Shown: positions 8,058-17,471, counted from the stretch's first letter. The stretch is 64,000 nt of DNA from JBGVSA01 sp041807905 (GCF_041807905.1 NZ_JBGVSA010000005.1:131075-195074); one strand, 5' to 3'. The notes: a model not told the origin generated them from the sequence alone. Numbers and translations: made by a program.

Positions 8058-9581
8058 GTGCCGAGCCTGAATCGCCAAACCCTGTCGGCCCTGAACGCCG
8101 GCGTCGAAGCCGCTGCCCCCAACGACCTGCCTGTCACGCGCATCCTGCAGATCGGTGACGGCAACTTCCTGCGTGCTTTCGTCGAATGGATGGTCGACGT
8201 CACCAACGGCACCGGCAAGTTCAATGGCCGCGTCACGATCGCCAGCCCGTTGCCCGTTGGCTGTACTGACAAGATTACCGCCCAGGAAGGGCTCTACACT
8301 GTGCTGCTGCGCGGTGTGCAGCAGGGCAAGCAAGTGACCTCGCGTCGTCTCATCACCTGCGTCGACAAGGCGATGAATCCCTACGCGGAGTGGGACGCCT
8401 TCCTGGCTTGCGCGGCCGATCCGAGCCTGCGTTTCGTGGTCTCCAACACCACCGAAGCCGGTATCGCCTACGCTGAAGAAGCGCTCGAATCCGGCAAGTG
8501 CCCGAACAACTTCCCGGCCAAGGTCACCGCACTCCTGTACCACCGCTTCGTCCAACTGGGCGGCACCGCCAAGACTGGTCTCGTCTTCCTGCCCTGCGAA
8601 CTGATCGAAGCCAACGGCACCAACCTGCGCCGCTACGTGCTGCAGCATGCCGCAGCCTGGAACCTGCCGGCGGAATTCGTCCAGTGGGTCGAGCGCGACA
8701 ACGTCTTCCTGAATACGCTGGTCGATCGCATCGTCCCGGGCTTCCCGGCGGGCGAGGCCGACGCGCTGTATGCCGAACTGGGTTACACCGATCCGCTGAT
8801 GGTGGCGGCCGAGCCGTTCCACCTGTGGGTGATCGAAGGCCCGCGCGAGCGCCTGCAGGCGCTGTCTGACGAATTCCCGCTGGCCAAGGCTGGCCTGGAC
8901 GTGGTGTGGACCGACGATCTGCGTCCCTACCGCACCCGCAAGGTTCGTATCCTGAACGGCGCGCATACTGCCAGCGCGCTGGCCGCCTATACGGCCGGCA
9001 TCGACACCGTCAAGGGCATGATCGACGACGAAGTCGTCTCCAAGTACCTCGACAAGCTGATGTTCGAAGAGATCGTGCCGTTCGTGCCGCTGGCCGACGC
9101 CGAGCGCAAGCAATACGCCGCCACCATCATGGAGCGTTTTGCCAACCCGTTCATCCGCCACGAGCTGATCTCGATCGCGCTGAACTCGGTTTCGAAGTGG
9201 CAAGTGCGCGTGCTGCCGACGGTGAAGGATTTCGCCGCCGATCGCGGTATCTCGCCGGCTTGCCTGGGCTTTTCGCTGGCTGCGCTGCTGAACTTCTATC
9301 ACGGCAGCTTCAACGCGGCTGGCGAATACGTCGGCAACCGTGATGGCCAGCCGTACCCGATCAAGGACAACGCCGAAGTGCTGGCCGTGTTGTCCGAAGC
9401 CTGGCGCAACTGGCAACCGGGCCAGCCGACGGCGGCGCTGGTCAAGAGCGTTCTGGCCGATGCGCGGCTCTGGGGCGAAGATCTCAACGCCATCAAGGGC
9501 CTGACCGACGTGGTCACGCAAGAGCTGGACAACATCAAGGTCAAGGGCGTGAAAACGGCCATGAGAGAGCTGGCTGTCTGA
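8058..9581 (+). CDS. uxaB: Tagaturonate reductase (altronate oxidoreductase)
   Basis: NAD-dependent reduction of D-tagaturonate to D-altronate. 507 aa, slightly longer than E. coli UxaB. The opening ILQIGDGNFLRAFVEW is the family nucleotide-binding start. Further shared blocks are FVVSNTTEAGIAY, LPCELIEANG, NTLVDRIVPG and RKVRILNGAHTA, which hold residues of the mannitol-dehydrogenase-type active site. It starts with GTG, with GAGGAG seven bases before it. It sits between kdgK and uxaA, as expected for the hexuronate route. Other mannitol-dehydrogenase-family enzymes are less likely because the UxaB-specific blocks match. Confidence 0.9.
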   Translation: MPSLNRQTLSALNAGVEAAAPNDLPVTRILQIGDGNFLRAFVEWMVDVTNGTGKFNGRVTIASPLPVGCTDKITAQEGLYTVLLRGVQQGKQVTSRRLITCVDKAMNPYAEWDAFLACAADPSLRFVVSNTTEAGIAYAEEALESGKCPNNFPAKVTALLYHRFVQLGGTAKTGLVFLPCELIEANGTNLRRYVLQHAAAWNLPAEFVQWVERDNVFLNTLVDRIVPGFPAGEADALYAELGYTDPLMVAAEPFHLWVIEGPRERLQALSDEFPLAKAGLDVVWTDDLRPYRTRKVRILNGAHTASALAAYTAGIDTVKGMIDDEVVSKYLDKLMFEEIVPFVPLADAERKQYAATIMERFANPFIRHELISIALNSVSKWQVRVLPTVKDFAADRGISPACLGFSLAALLNFYHGSFNAAGEYVGNRDGQPYPIKDNAEVLAVLSEAWRNWQPGQPTAALVKSVLADARLWGEDLNAIKGLTDVVTQELDNIKVKGVKTAMRELAV

Positions 9582-9591
9582 CAACTGCAAA

Positions 9592-9671
9592 AGCCTGTTG
9601 CAGGTGCGCCGACGGCGTTGCCGTGCCACATCGGTGGTACTAAGGTGACGTCTTGCGCGCGGCAACAGGCT
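9592..9671. repeat. Inverted repeat in the uxaB-uxaA spacer
   Basis: Perfect ten-base arms AGCCTGTTGC (9592-9601) and GCAACAGGCT (9662-9671), about 60 bases apart. A smaller stem CTGCAA-N7-TTGCAG (9585-9603) competes with the left arm. The spacer is 220 bases and has no gene. The arrangement could set the uxaA:uxaB ratio, but this is only inferred. Confidence 0.4.
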
Positions 9672-9801
9672 GCCAGCCGGCGCCGGGCCTCATGGGTCCG
9701 GCTCTTGCAAGCGAATACTCCGCCACCATCTGACGAATGATAGGCGTGCGGAGTCTAACAACGTAGCAGGCGCCGTTTCCTTACGGCGAGGAGTCCCCAT
9801 C

Positions 9802-11313
9802 ATGCAAGCTTCAACCATCGTCCGTCTGCACCCGAACGACGACGTCATCATCGCCACCCAGCAGCTCATGCCGGGCAACCGCATCGACAGCGAAGACCTC
9901 GTCGTTCGCGACCTGATTCCCCCCGGTCACAAGATCGCCGCTCATGACATCAAGGCGGGCGACGCCGTGCGTCGTTATAACCAGATCATCGGCTTTGCCA
10001 AAGAAGACATCGGCGCGGGCAAGCACGTTCACGTGCAGAACCTGGGGATGGGCGAGTTCGAGCGCGATCTGGCTTTCTGCGCCGACAAGCATGATTCGAG
10101 CAAGGTCGCGACGCCGGCCACGTTCATGGGCTATCACCGCCCCAATGGCAAGATCGGCACCCGCAACTACATCGGCGTCATCGCGTCGGTGAATTGTTCC
10201 GCCACCGTGGTGCACGCCATCGCCAATCATTTCACGCACGAACGCCTTGCCAACTGGCCGAACGTCGACGGCGTGGTGCCGATGTCGCATCCGCTGGGTT
10301 GCGGCGGCGGCGCGGGCGAGGGACTCGAGGTTCTGCGCCGCACCATGCTGGGTTATGCCTCGCACCCGAACTTTGCCGGGGTCCTGTTCGTCGGCCTGGG
10401 GTGCGAAGTCAACCAGGTCGGCCCGCTGATCAAGGAACTGAATCAGCACGAACCCGGCATGCTGCATTCGGTCAGCATCCAGGAGCTTGGCGGCACCTCG
10501 CACGCCATTCGCCAGGGTATCGAAGCCGTCATCGGCATGCTCGACCACGCCAACAGTTTCACACGCCAACCGGCTCCGTTGTCGGAACTTGTCGTCGGCC
10601 TGAACTGCGGTGGTTCGGACGGTTATTCGGGTATCACCGCCAACCCGGCTCTGGGTGGTGCGGTGGACATGCTGGTGGCGCACGGCGGCACGGCGATCTT
10701 GTCCGAGACCCCCGAAATCTATGGCGCCGAGCACTTGCTCACCCGCCGCGCCGCATCGCCGGAGGTTGCCCAGAAGCTGGTCGATCGCATCGAGTGGTGG
10801 AAGGATTACGTCGAACGCAACAAGGGCCAGATGGATAACAACCCGTCAGTGGGCAACAAGGCGGGCGGGCTCACCACCATCCTCGAAAAATCGCTGGGCG
10901 CGGTTGCAAAGGGCGGCACCACCAACCTGAATGCCGTGTACGAGTACGCCGAGCCGGTCACTGCCAAGGGCTTTGTGTACATGGACACGCCGGGGTATGA
11001 CCCGGTCTCCGCGACGGGGCAGGCCGGCGGCGGCGCGCAGATCATCTGCTTCACGACCGGTCGCGGTTCGGCCTTCGGTTGCGCAGGCGTGCCGACGATC
11101 AAGATCGCCACCAACAACATCCTGTGGAACCGCCAGCGCGAAGACATGGATGTGAACACGGGCGACATGCTCGACGGCGTTGCGATGGAGGACATCAGCC
11201 AACGCATCTTCGACGCCATCATCCGTTACGCCTCGGGCGAAAAGACTGCCTCCGAGATCGCCGGCTACGGTACCAACGAGTTCCTGCCCTGGCAGATCGG
11301 CGCGATCATGTGA
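9802..11313 (+). CDS. uxaA: Altronate dehydratase
   Basis: Iron-dependent dehydration of D-altronate to KDG. 503 aa. An N-terminal SAF domain (about residues 1-85; VIIATQQLMPGNRI, IPPGHKIAAHDIKAGD) is followed by the large UxaA/GarD catalytic domain from about residue 105 (GYHRPNGKIGTRNYIGVI, HPLGCGGGAGEG, LNCGGSDGYSGITANPALG). The conserved cysteines likely to bind metal are visible. ATG 9802 has GAGGAG upstream. Last gene of the forward group; a bidirectional terminator follows. Confidence 0.92.
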   Translation: MQASTIVRLHPNDDVIIATQQLMPGNRIDSEDLVVRDLIPPGHKIAAHDIKAGDAVRRYNQIIGFAKEDIGAGKHVHVQNLGMGEFERDLAFCADKHDSSKVATPATFMGYHRPNGKIGTRNYIGVIASVNCSATVVHAIANHFTHERLANWPNVDGVVPMSHPLGCGGGAGEGLEVLRRTMLGYASHPNFAGVLFVGLGCEVNQVGPLIKELNQHEPGMLHSVSIQELGGTSHAIRQGIEAVIGMLDHANSFTRQPAPLSELVVGLNCGGSDGYSGITANPALGGAVDMLVAHGGTAILSETPEIYGAEHLLTRRAASPEVAQKLVDRIEWWKDYVERNKGQMDNNPSVGNKAGGLTTILEKSLGAVAKGGTTNLNAVYEYAEPVTAKGFVYMDTPGYDPVSATGQAGGGAQIICFTTGRGSAFGCAGVPTIKIATNNILWNRQREDMDVNTGDMLDGVAMEDISQRIFDAIIRYASGEKTASEIAGYGTNEFLPWQIGAIM

Positions 11314-11318
11314 GTGGA

Positions 11319-11343
11319 CGGCACCGGCATGCCGCCGGTGCCG
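11319..11343. repeat. Hairpin after uxaA
   Basis: CGGCACCGGC-N5-GCCGGTGCCG, perfect ten-base arms starting five bases after the uxaA stop. It has no T-run and probably protects the mRNA end or assists the terminator that follows. Confidence 0.5.
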
Positions 11344-11352
11344 AGAGGACCC

Positions 11353-11390
11353 AAAAGGGCGACGAAGCCAGATGTTTCGTCGCCCTTTTT
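11353..11390. terminator. Bidirectional intrinsic terminator between convergent sugar-acid operons
   Basis: Stem AAAAGGGCGACGAA (11353-11366) with TTCGTCGCCCTTTT (11376-11389), nine-base loop. T-runs flank the stem on each strand, so it can end both the uxaA transcript and the opposing TRAP operon. Confidence 0.88.
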
Positions 11391-11394
11391 CGTT

Positions 11395-12990
11395 CTAGAG
11401 CCGGCAGGCCCTGGTGTCCGGATAATCGAAGCGCTTGTACGTGAGCGCGTACTCCACGTGTCCCAGGCGCTCTCCGCAGGAGGGCTGGCCTGCAGCGACT
11501 TCCACGATGCGGGTCACGATCTCGTCGGCAACCTCATCCAGCGTTGCGCCGCCGTCGATGATCCTGCCAGCGTCTACGTCCATGTCGTCGGCCATGTTGC
11601 GGTAGGTCTCCGGGTTGTTGCAGACCTTGATGACTGGCGCAATGGCCGAGCCGATCACCGAGCCGCGGCCAGTGGTGAACACCACCAGATGGCAGCCAGT
11701 GGCGATCAGTTCGATGATCTCGGCTGTGTCGCAAATGTTCGGGTAGCCAAACCGCGGCTCTCCGTCGGGTACGACGTCCATCAGGTATAGGCCCGCTTGC
11801 GCCGGATGTTCGGTGGGGAGAAGAACGCCCGCGATCGGGCTGGCTCCCGATTTGGCATAGGCGCCGAGGGATTTCTCTTCCTGCGTGGTGAGTCCGCCCA
11901 CGGCGTTGCCATCCGAAAAACTGCCCAGGCCCATCGTGCTGTAGTACTGCGACGCCTTGCGCATGGCCGACTCAATGGCGTCGCGCGCGGCGGGTGTCGC
12001 CGCCCGCTCCATCATGTGCGATTCGCAGCCGATCAATTCGCCGCTCTCCTCGAACAGACAGGTTGCGCCATGTGCGAGCAGCGTGTCGAAAGCGCGCCCC
12101 ACCGCCGGATTGCCGGTGATGCCGCTGGTACCGTCGGAGCCGCCGCACACCGTGCCGATGACCAGATCAGCAAGCGTCATGGCCTTGCGCGGCGCGTTCG
12201 CAATCTGCTCGTGCATTTCGCCGACCAGGCGCCGCCCTTCCGTGACACTGCCGATCGTGCCGCGATTCTCCTGGATCACGACCGTTGCACAGGGCCGGCC
12301 AGAGGCTTCGATCTCGGCTGCCAGCCTGACACGATCGAAGCACTCGCAGCCCAACGACACCAGTACCACGCCACCCACGTTCGGGTGGGTAGCGAGTCCG
12401 CGCACCAGTCGATGCGCATAGTCCGAGGGGTAGCACCCGGCGAAGCCGAGGTATTCGACGTCCGCCCCGAATCCCTCGGCGATCTGCCGCGCAACGTGAT
12501 GCGCGCATTCGACGAGGTAGATGACGGTGATGCGGTTGCGAATGCCCACCCGCCCGTCTTTGCGGAGATAGCCCGAGATCAACCTGTCCGGTGCAATCCT
12601 GGGTGCCCCGCGCGGAGGCGTCGTCCGGGCCGGTGCTTCGGCGAGAGGCGTGGGACTGTCAGAGCGTGGCGCGTCGGCCACGCGCTCTGCGGTCGTGGCG
12701 GCGCCCGCTCCTTCGAAGTGAAAGCCGGTGATGTAGTCGCTCGCCAGGTTGTGCGAGTGGATGTGCTCGCCTGGCGCGATCGCTGCGCGCGCCGAACCGA
12801 TGGAGGCGCCGTATTTCACGACCTTGGCCTTCTTCGCGATGGGGCGGATGGCCAGTTTATGGCCCAGGGCAATACTGCTCTGGGCCGTCAGGCGCCCACC
12901 CTCGAAGATCACTTCGTCGCCGGCATTCACCGGTTCGACGGCCACTACGCAGTTGTCGGCATCGTTCAACAGCAACGCTCGTTTAGCCAT
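11395..12990 (-). CDS. Second UxaA/GarD-family sugar-acid dehydratase
   Basis: 531 aa. An N-terminal SAF domain (residues 1-85) and a C-terminal UxaA/GarD catalytic domain (from about residue 135) are joined by a linker rich in Ala, Pro and Thr (about 90-130) that the uxaA gene next door lacks. Catalytic-domain motifs are clear: GRVGIRNRITVI, LGCECFDR, GTVCGGSDGTSGITGNPAVG and FTTGRGSVIGSA. The ATG at 12990 has GAGGACGA before it; upstream residues of the open frame belong to the SDR gene. It is last in the TRAP operon, so it probably dehydrates a sugar acid related to, but different from, altronate. Galactarate dehydratase is an alternative. Confidence 0.85.
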   Translation of the reverse strand: MAKRALLLNDADNCVVAVEPVNAGDEVIFEGGRLTAQSSIALGHKLAIRPIAKKAKVVKYGASIGSARAAIAPGEHIHSHNLASDYITGFHFEGAGAATTAERVADAPRSDSPTPLAEAPARTTPPRGAPRIAPDRLISGYLRKDGRVGIRNRITVIYLVECAHHVARQIAEGFGADVEYLGFAGCYPSDYAHRLVRGLATHPNVGGVVLVSLGCECFDRVRLAAEIEASGRPCATVVIQENRGTIGSVTEGRRLVGEMHEQIANAPRKAMTLADLVIGTVCGGSDGTSGITGNPAVGRAFDTLLAHGATCLFEESGELIGCESHMMERAATPAARDAIESAMRKASQYYSTMGLGSFSDGNAVGGLTTQEEKSLGAYAKSGASPIAGVLLPTEHPAQAGLYLMDVVPDGEPRFGYPNICDTAEIIELIATGCHLVVFTTGRGSVIGSAIAPVIKVCNNPETYRNMADDMDVDAGRIIDGGATLDEVADEIVTRIVEVAAGQPSCGERLGHVEYALTYKRFDYPDTRACRL

Positions 12991-13000
12991 TATGTCGTCC

Positions 13001-13765
13001 TCAGAAACCGATGAGCGCACCGCCGTCGACCACCAGCACATGGCCGTTGACGAACTTGGCCGCATCTGACGCCAGATAGGTGGCCGCCCAGCCGATATCT
13101 TCCGGCGCGCCGAAGCGTTTCATCGGCGTGCGGCCGAGGATTTTGTTCTTGCGTTCGTCGTCGCCCTCGATGGCCTTGCGCAGCATGGGGGTGTCGATCC
13201 AGCCGGGGGCGATGCCGTTGACGCGAATGCCGGCACTCGACACCTCGGTGGCCAGCGCCCGGATCATGCCCAGGTACGCCGATTTGGCCGCCGCGTAGCC
13301 GGTGACGTTCGGCTGGCCCAAGAAGGACGTCATCGACGCTGTAAACAGAATGCAGCCTTTGCCGCGCTGCTTCATGTGCGGCACCACAGCGCGCGTCAGG
13401 CCGAATGCACCCACGACGTGAACGTCCAGCACCGATTCAAAGTCTTCGATGCTCATGTCTTCGATGCGCTTCTTGCAGTGATTGCCGGCGTTGTTGATGA
13501 GAATATCCACGCTGCCAGCGTCGCGGATCACTTCGTCTACGAAGCTCTGCGCGTGATGCGGATGGCTCACGTCGAAGGCTTTCCAACTGGCCCGAGGCCC
13601 CAGTTCGAGCGCCGCGTCCTGCGCCATCTGGGCGTTGAGGTCTGCCACCACCACGCGGGCGCCGGCGGCAATCATGCATCGGGCCATCGCCAGCCCGAGG
13701 CCGCTGCCAGCACCGGTAATGAGGGCGGTCTTGCCGCTGAGTGAAAACGCTGTCAAATCGTTCAT
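13001..13765 (-). CDS. Short-chain dehydrogenase/reductase (sugar-acid type)
   Basis: NAD(P)-dependent SDR, 254 aa. The nucleotide-binding TGAGSGLG and NNAG motifs and the catalytic Ser and YAAAK are present. It looks like gluconate 5-dehydrogenase-type classical SDRs. It sits 10 bases upstream of the second UxaA gene and 15 bases after the LgoD-like gene in the TRAP operon. A role in oxidising or reducing a sugar acid follows from this context; the exact substrate is unknown. Confidence 0.85.
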   Translation of the reverse strand: MNDLTAFSLSGKTALITGAGSGLGLAMARCMIAAGARVVVADLNAQMAQDAALELGPRASWKAFDVSHPHHAQSFVDEVIRDAGSVDILINNAGNHCKKRIEDMSIEDFESVLDVHVVGAFGLTRAVVPHMKQRGKGCILFTASMTSFLGQPNVTGYAAAKSAYLGMIRALATEVSSAGIRVNGIAPGWIDTPMLRKAIEGDDERKNKILGRTPMKRFGAPEDIGWAATYLASDAAKFVNGHVLVVDGGALIGF

Positions 13766-13780
13766 GATGGTCTTTCGTGA

Positions 13781-14797
13781 TTACTGGATGTCGATGAGGA
13801 TCTTGGTGAATGCGCCCGGGTCGGCAGCCCAGTCGACGAACGCCTGCGGCGCCAGCGCCAGGGGGTAATGGGCGGAGACGATCTGCTGCGTCGGGTAGCG
13901 CCCCTGTTCGAGCAGGGTCAGCACCGCGCTGAAGTCCGCCGCGGTGGCATTGCGTGAGCCCCGGATGTCGAGTTCCTTCATCACGAACTGGCTGCTGTCG
14001 TAGCTGACAGGCTTCTTGGCGTAGCCGACGTATACGACGCGCGCAGCGAAGGCGGCGAGTTTGACGGCTTCGACGAAGGTGGCATCGTTGCCGACGGCTT
14101 CGATGACGACCGCGGGGCCGCGTCCCCCATCGATGCTCTGCGCCAATGCGGCGAGGTCTTCCTGTTGGCTGTTGACGAAGCGTGCGGCACCGCATGCCAT
14201 GGCGATGTCGTGTTTGCGTGCGTCGATGTCGATCGCCACTACGCGGGCCCCCATTGCCGCTGCGCCGGCCATGGCTCCCAGCCCAATGACGCCGCAGCCG
14301 AAGACGGCCACCGTCTCGCCCACGTTGATCTGCGCCCGGCGCGCTGCATGCATGCCGACCGCGAGCGGTTCGACCAGCGCCAGTTCGTCGAAGCCCAATT
14401 CATTGCACACCAGCGTCTTGTGGGCGGGTACGACCAGGGTTTCGCACATGCCGCCCTGGCGCTGCACGCCGAGCGTCTGGTTGTAGCGGCAGGCATTGGG
14501 TCGTCCGCTGCGGCAGGCGCTGCATTCGCCGCATTCCGTGCACGGCAATACCACTACGCGATCGCCGATCCTGCAACGTGTGACGCCATCGCCGACGGCG
14601 ATGACTTCGCCGCCGATCTCGTGTCCTGGAATCCGCGGGTAGGAAACCAGCGGGTTGTAGCCGCGATAGGTGTTCAGGTCCGAGCCGCACAGGCCGACGC
14701 GCATCACGCGCAGCTTTACCTGGCCTGCGGAGACGCCGGTATCTTCGATATCGCAAAGGGCCGCTTCATTGGGCGCCTGGATGGTGACTGCTTTCAT
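13781..14797 (-). CDS. Zinc-dependent dehydrogenase, L-galactonate 5-dehydrogenase (LgoD)-like
   Basis: 338 aa medium-chain dehydrogenase. Catalytic zinc ligands occur in GLCGSDL and GHEIGGEV. The four-cysteine structural zinc lobe is CTECGECSACRSGRPNAC. The nucleotide fold is GCGVIGLGAMAG. The segment RGSRNATAADFSAVLTLL resembles E. coli LgoD (GSRNATPEDF). LgoD oxidises L-galactonate to D-tagaturonate, the substrate of UxaB encoded in the facing operon. L-idonate or another sugar-acid dehydrogenase is the alternative. Confidence 0.8.
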   Translation of the reverse strand: MKAVTIQAPNEAALCDIEDTGVSAGQVKLRVMRVGLCGSDLNTYRGYNPLVSYPRIPGHEIGGEVIAVGDGVTRCRIGDRVVVLPCTECGECSACRSGRPNACRYNQTLGVQRQGGMCETLVVPAHKTLVCNELGFDELALVEPLAVGMHAARRAQINVGETVAVFGCGVIGLGAMAGAAAMGARVVAIDIDARKHDIAMACGAARFVNSQQEDLAALAQSIDGGRGPAVVIEAVGNDATFVEAVKLAAFAARVVYVGYAKKPVSYDSSQFVMKELDIRGSRNATAADFSAVLTLLEQGRYPTQQIVSAHYPLALAPQAFVDWAADPGAFTKILIDIQ

Positions 14798-14807
14798 GGC
14801 GGCCTCC

Positions 14808-15494
14808 TTACATCACGCCGAAGCGCTCGAAGGCGTCGACGGTGCTCATGCCCTCGCGGATGGCGCGGCGCACGGCGCTTTCGGTGCTGACTTTCTCCAG
14901 CGCCAGAGAGATGGCTTCGCGTTCGGCCTCCCGCGGCACGATCAGCACGCCGTCGCGGTCGCCGAAAACGATGTCGCCAGGACGGACACGGATATTGTTG
15001 ATTTCGATCGGCACCCGGAAATCCACCACCTTGCCGCGCTGCCCTTGGTCCTGCGCATAGGTGCCCAGCGAAAAGGTCGGAAAACCGATCTCTTCGATTT
15101 CGGCCGAATCGCGCACGTAACCGTCGGCCACTACGCCAGCAGCCTTGAGATGCATGGCCCGCGTGCTCATCAGGCCGCCCCAGAGGGCGTAGCGTGGCGA
15201 TGAGCCCGTGGTGATGTAGACCTCGTCCTGTTTGAGGTCGTCCAGCGCGGCGAACATGATGCCGAACGGTTGCGTGGACAGAGGCAAGCGCCCGCTTTCC
15301 TCACGCATGGCGAAATAGTCGGCTTCCAGCACCGGCATGGCACGCCCAGCCACTACCATTCGTTTGCACAGTGGCTTGATCTGCGGCTGGAGGAATTGAT
15401 GCAGCAATCCCATGTTGTCGAGGATGTCGCCGACAACGGCGGTGAAGAGCTGGCCGCGCATCAGGGCGAACAGCTCTTGGTCGTCTTTCCACAT
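14808..15494 (-). CDS. RraA-family protein (HMG/CHA-type aldolase-like)
   Basis: 228 aa with the RraA/demethylmenaquinone-methyltransferase-like fold. The substrate and Mg-binding block is GVVADGYVRDSAEI, with GGLMSTRAMHLKAAG before it and VRPGDIVFGDRDGVLIVP after it. The R-D pair typical of enzymes that cleave or decarboxylate 2-oxo acids is retained, which favours an enzyme over the RNase-E inhibitor. It lies between dctM and the LgoD-like gene. Inference: it acts on a 2-oxo acid made in this pathway. Confidence 0.8.
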   Translation of the reverse strand: MWKDDQELFALMRGQLFTAVVGDILDNMGLLHQFLQPQIKPLCKRMVVAGRAMPVLEADYFAMREESGRLPLSTQPFGIMFAALDDLKQDEVYITTGSSPRYALWGGLMSTRAMHLKAAGVVADGYVRDSAEIEEIGFPTFSLGTYAQDQGQRGKVVDFRVPIEINNIRVRPGDIVFGDRDGVLIVPREAEREAISLALEKVSTESAVRRAIREGMSTVDAFERFGVM

Positions 15495-15585
15495 GTTTGA
15501 TGATCCTCTCGAGATAATGTCGCTGTCATTGAAGAAGCGTGCGCCGCGCCCTGGTGCCGATTCGGCGACAGGGCGTGGCGATGGG

Positions 15586-16863
15586 TTACAGGTAGGGCAG
15601 GAAGGTCGACACGGCCGGCACGAAAGTCACCAGCGCGAGCACACACAGCAGCGCCAGCAGCAGCGGTAGCGATTCGCGAACGAATTCACTCACGCGGGTA
15701 CCGGTGATGGCATTGGCGATGAACATCACCGTGCCCATCGGTGGCGTTAGGCATCCGATGGCCAGATTCAGAATCATGATCAGCCCGAACTGCACGGGGT
15801 CGATGCCCAGTGCGCGCACCGTCGGCATGAGCAACGGCACCAGCACGATGATGGCGGCGGTACCTTCGACGAACATTCCCAGAAAGAGCAGGAATACGTT
15901 CAGCACGATCAGGAACTGCGCGGGACTGGACGCGAATGAGGTGACGAAGGTCGCCACGTCCTGCGCGACACGTTCCCACGTCAGTACCCAGGCAAAGGCT
16001 GAGCAAGCCATGATGATGAGCAGAATGCCGCCAGTGGCGCGCGCCGTCTCGATGAGGGCGAGACGGATGTGGCCCGGTGTCATTTCCTTGAATACGAACA
16101 TGCCGATGCCGATGACGTAGATCACCGCCACGGCACCCGCCTCGGTCGGCGTGAACATGCCCACGCGAATGCCACCGATGATCACCACGATGAGCACCAG
16201 CGCGGCCGAGGCACCCTTGAAGGCTTCCCAGAACTCGGCCCATGTCGGGCCGCTCGTGCGTGCAGGCTTATAGCCGCGGCGACGCGAGATGAATGCGATG
16301 GCGATCATCAACGCGATACAGCACAGGATGCCGGGGATCACGCCGGCCAGGAACATCTTGCCGATCGACACGTCGGCGACGAAGCCGTAAATGATCAGTG
16401 CGATGCCGGGCGGAATGATGGGCGTGATCAGCGAGCCGGCCGCCGTGACCGCCGCCGAGAATGCGCGCCCATAGCCGAGCTTGGTCATCTCGGGCACCAG
16501 CATCTTGCACAGCATTGCGCAGTCGGCGAGGTTGGACGCCGACAGTCCGCCCATCATGGTCGACAGCAGTACGTTGGCCTGCGCCAGACCGCCGCGAAAG
16601 TGGCCCATGAGCACTTCGGCCAGACGCAGCATGCGACGCGTAATGCCCGTGTAGTTGAGCAGGTTGCCCAGCAAGATGAAGAACGGAATGGCCAGCAGTG
16701 TGGTGTTTTCTGCCGCGCCGATGAAGCGCTGTGCCGCAATTGCCGGCATCGCTTCGGGGCTCAGGAAGAAGTAAGTCAGCACTGCCGCTGTGACCGACAG
16801 AAAGACTGGCAGGTTGATGGCGAAGCCTACCAGCAGGACGAGGCAGCAAAGGGATATGAGCAT
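15586..16863 (-). CDS. dctM: TRAP transporter large permease
   Basis: 425 aa, the usual length for DctM. It has about 12 hydrophobic segments, starting MLISLCCLVLLVGFAINLPV. Conserved family blocks include LLAIPFFILLGNLLN, MMGGLSASNLAD, GSLITPIIPPGIALIIYG and LLMPTVRALGIDPVQFGL. ATG 16863 comes two bases after the dctQ stop. The open frame extends far upstream only as an out-of-frame reading of dctQ. It works with DctQ and DctP in sodium-coupled uptake, most likely of a sugar acid. Confidence 0.92.
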   Translation of the reverse strand: MLISLCCLVLLVGFAINLPVFLSVTAAVLTYFFLSPEAMPAIAAQRFIGAAENTTLLAIPFFILLGNLLNYTGITRRMLRLAEVLMGHFRGGLAQANVLLSTMMGGLSASNLADCAMLCKMLVPEMTKLGYGRAFSAAVTAAGSLITPIIPPGIALIIYGFVADVSIGKMFLAGVIPGILCCIALMIAIAFISRRRGYKPARTSGPTWAEFWEAFKGASAALVLIVVIIGGIRVGMFTPTEAGAVAVIYVIGIGMFVFKEMTPGHIRLALIETARATGGILLIIMACSAFAWVLTWERVAQDVATFVTSFASSPAQFLIVLNVFLLFLGMFVEGTAAIIVLVPLLMPTVRALGIDPVQFGLIMILNLAIGCLTPPMGTVMFIANAITGTRVSEFVRESLPLLLALLCVLALVTFVPAVSTFLPYL

Positions 16864-16865
16864 GA

Positions 16866-17357
16866 TCAATGGCCTCCGGGCTGGTCGTTTGTCGCCACGG
16901 TGTCCGGATGGAACAGATCGGCGTACAGGTGTATGAGGCTGTACAACGCCATCCAGAAACAGCCGACCGGCATGGCCATATCGATGTACGTGTATGGCAG
17001 GCCGAGAATCGGAGTGATCTTGTCGCCGGCGTCCAGCGTCAGCTCCAGACCCAGCCAGCCCAGTGCGATCAGGATCACAGCGCCGAGCACGTCGTTGAAA
17101 ATGCGTACCGCACGTTGCCCGGCGGGAGGCAGGAGCCCGGTGATGGCGTCGATACTGACGTGGCCTCGCACGCGCATGGCCGAAGCCGCGCCGAGCATGA
17201 TCATCCACATGAAGAGTGTGACGAGCACCTCTTCCACCCATTGCAGCGGATCGTTCAGGGCATAGCGCATGAATACGGCGATGACGGTGATCGCCACGAT
17301 GAGCACGGTGACGAGCTTGGCGGCCCAGTCTCCCGCGCTGTCGAGCAGTCTTTTCAT
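16866..17357 (-). CDS. dctQ: TRAP transporter small permease
   Basis: 163 aa with four hydrophobic segments. It carries the DctQ hallmark around FMRYALNDPLQWVEEV (helix 2, with the conserved WxEE-like stretch). It is between dctP and dctM, with dctM starting two bases after its stop. Confidence 0.9.
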   Translation of the reverse strand: MKRLLDSAGDWAAKLVTVLIVAITVIAVFMRYALNDPLQWVEEVLVTLFMWMIMLGAASAMRVRGHVSIDAITGLLPPAGQRAVRIFNDVLGAVILIALGWLGLELTLDAGDKITPILGLPYTYIDMAMPVGCFWMALYSLIHLYADLFHPDTVATNDQPGGH

Positions 17358-17471
17358 GGATATCTTCCGTTCCGAGAGAAGCGTCCCGACAAAAATGCAC
17401 GTGTCATGCCGTCGGGCGATGGATTCCGGGCGCGGGCAGGCCGACGCCCGGAGGGGCGGAGATGCGGGCCG

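Noticed and set aside
15586..17400. TRAP large permease frame extended to 604 codons.
   Set aside because: The first 180 codons overlap dctQ in another frame and are Arg-rich; the true DctM start is the ATG at 16863.
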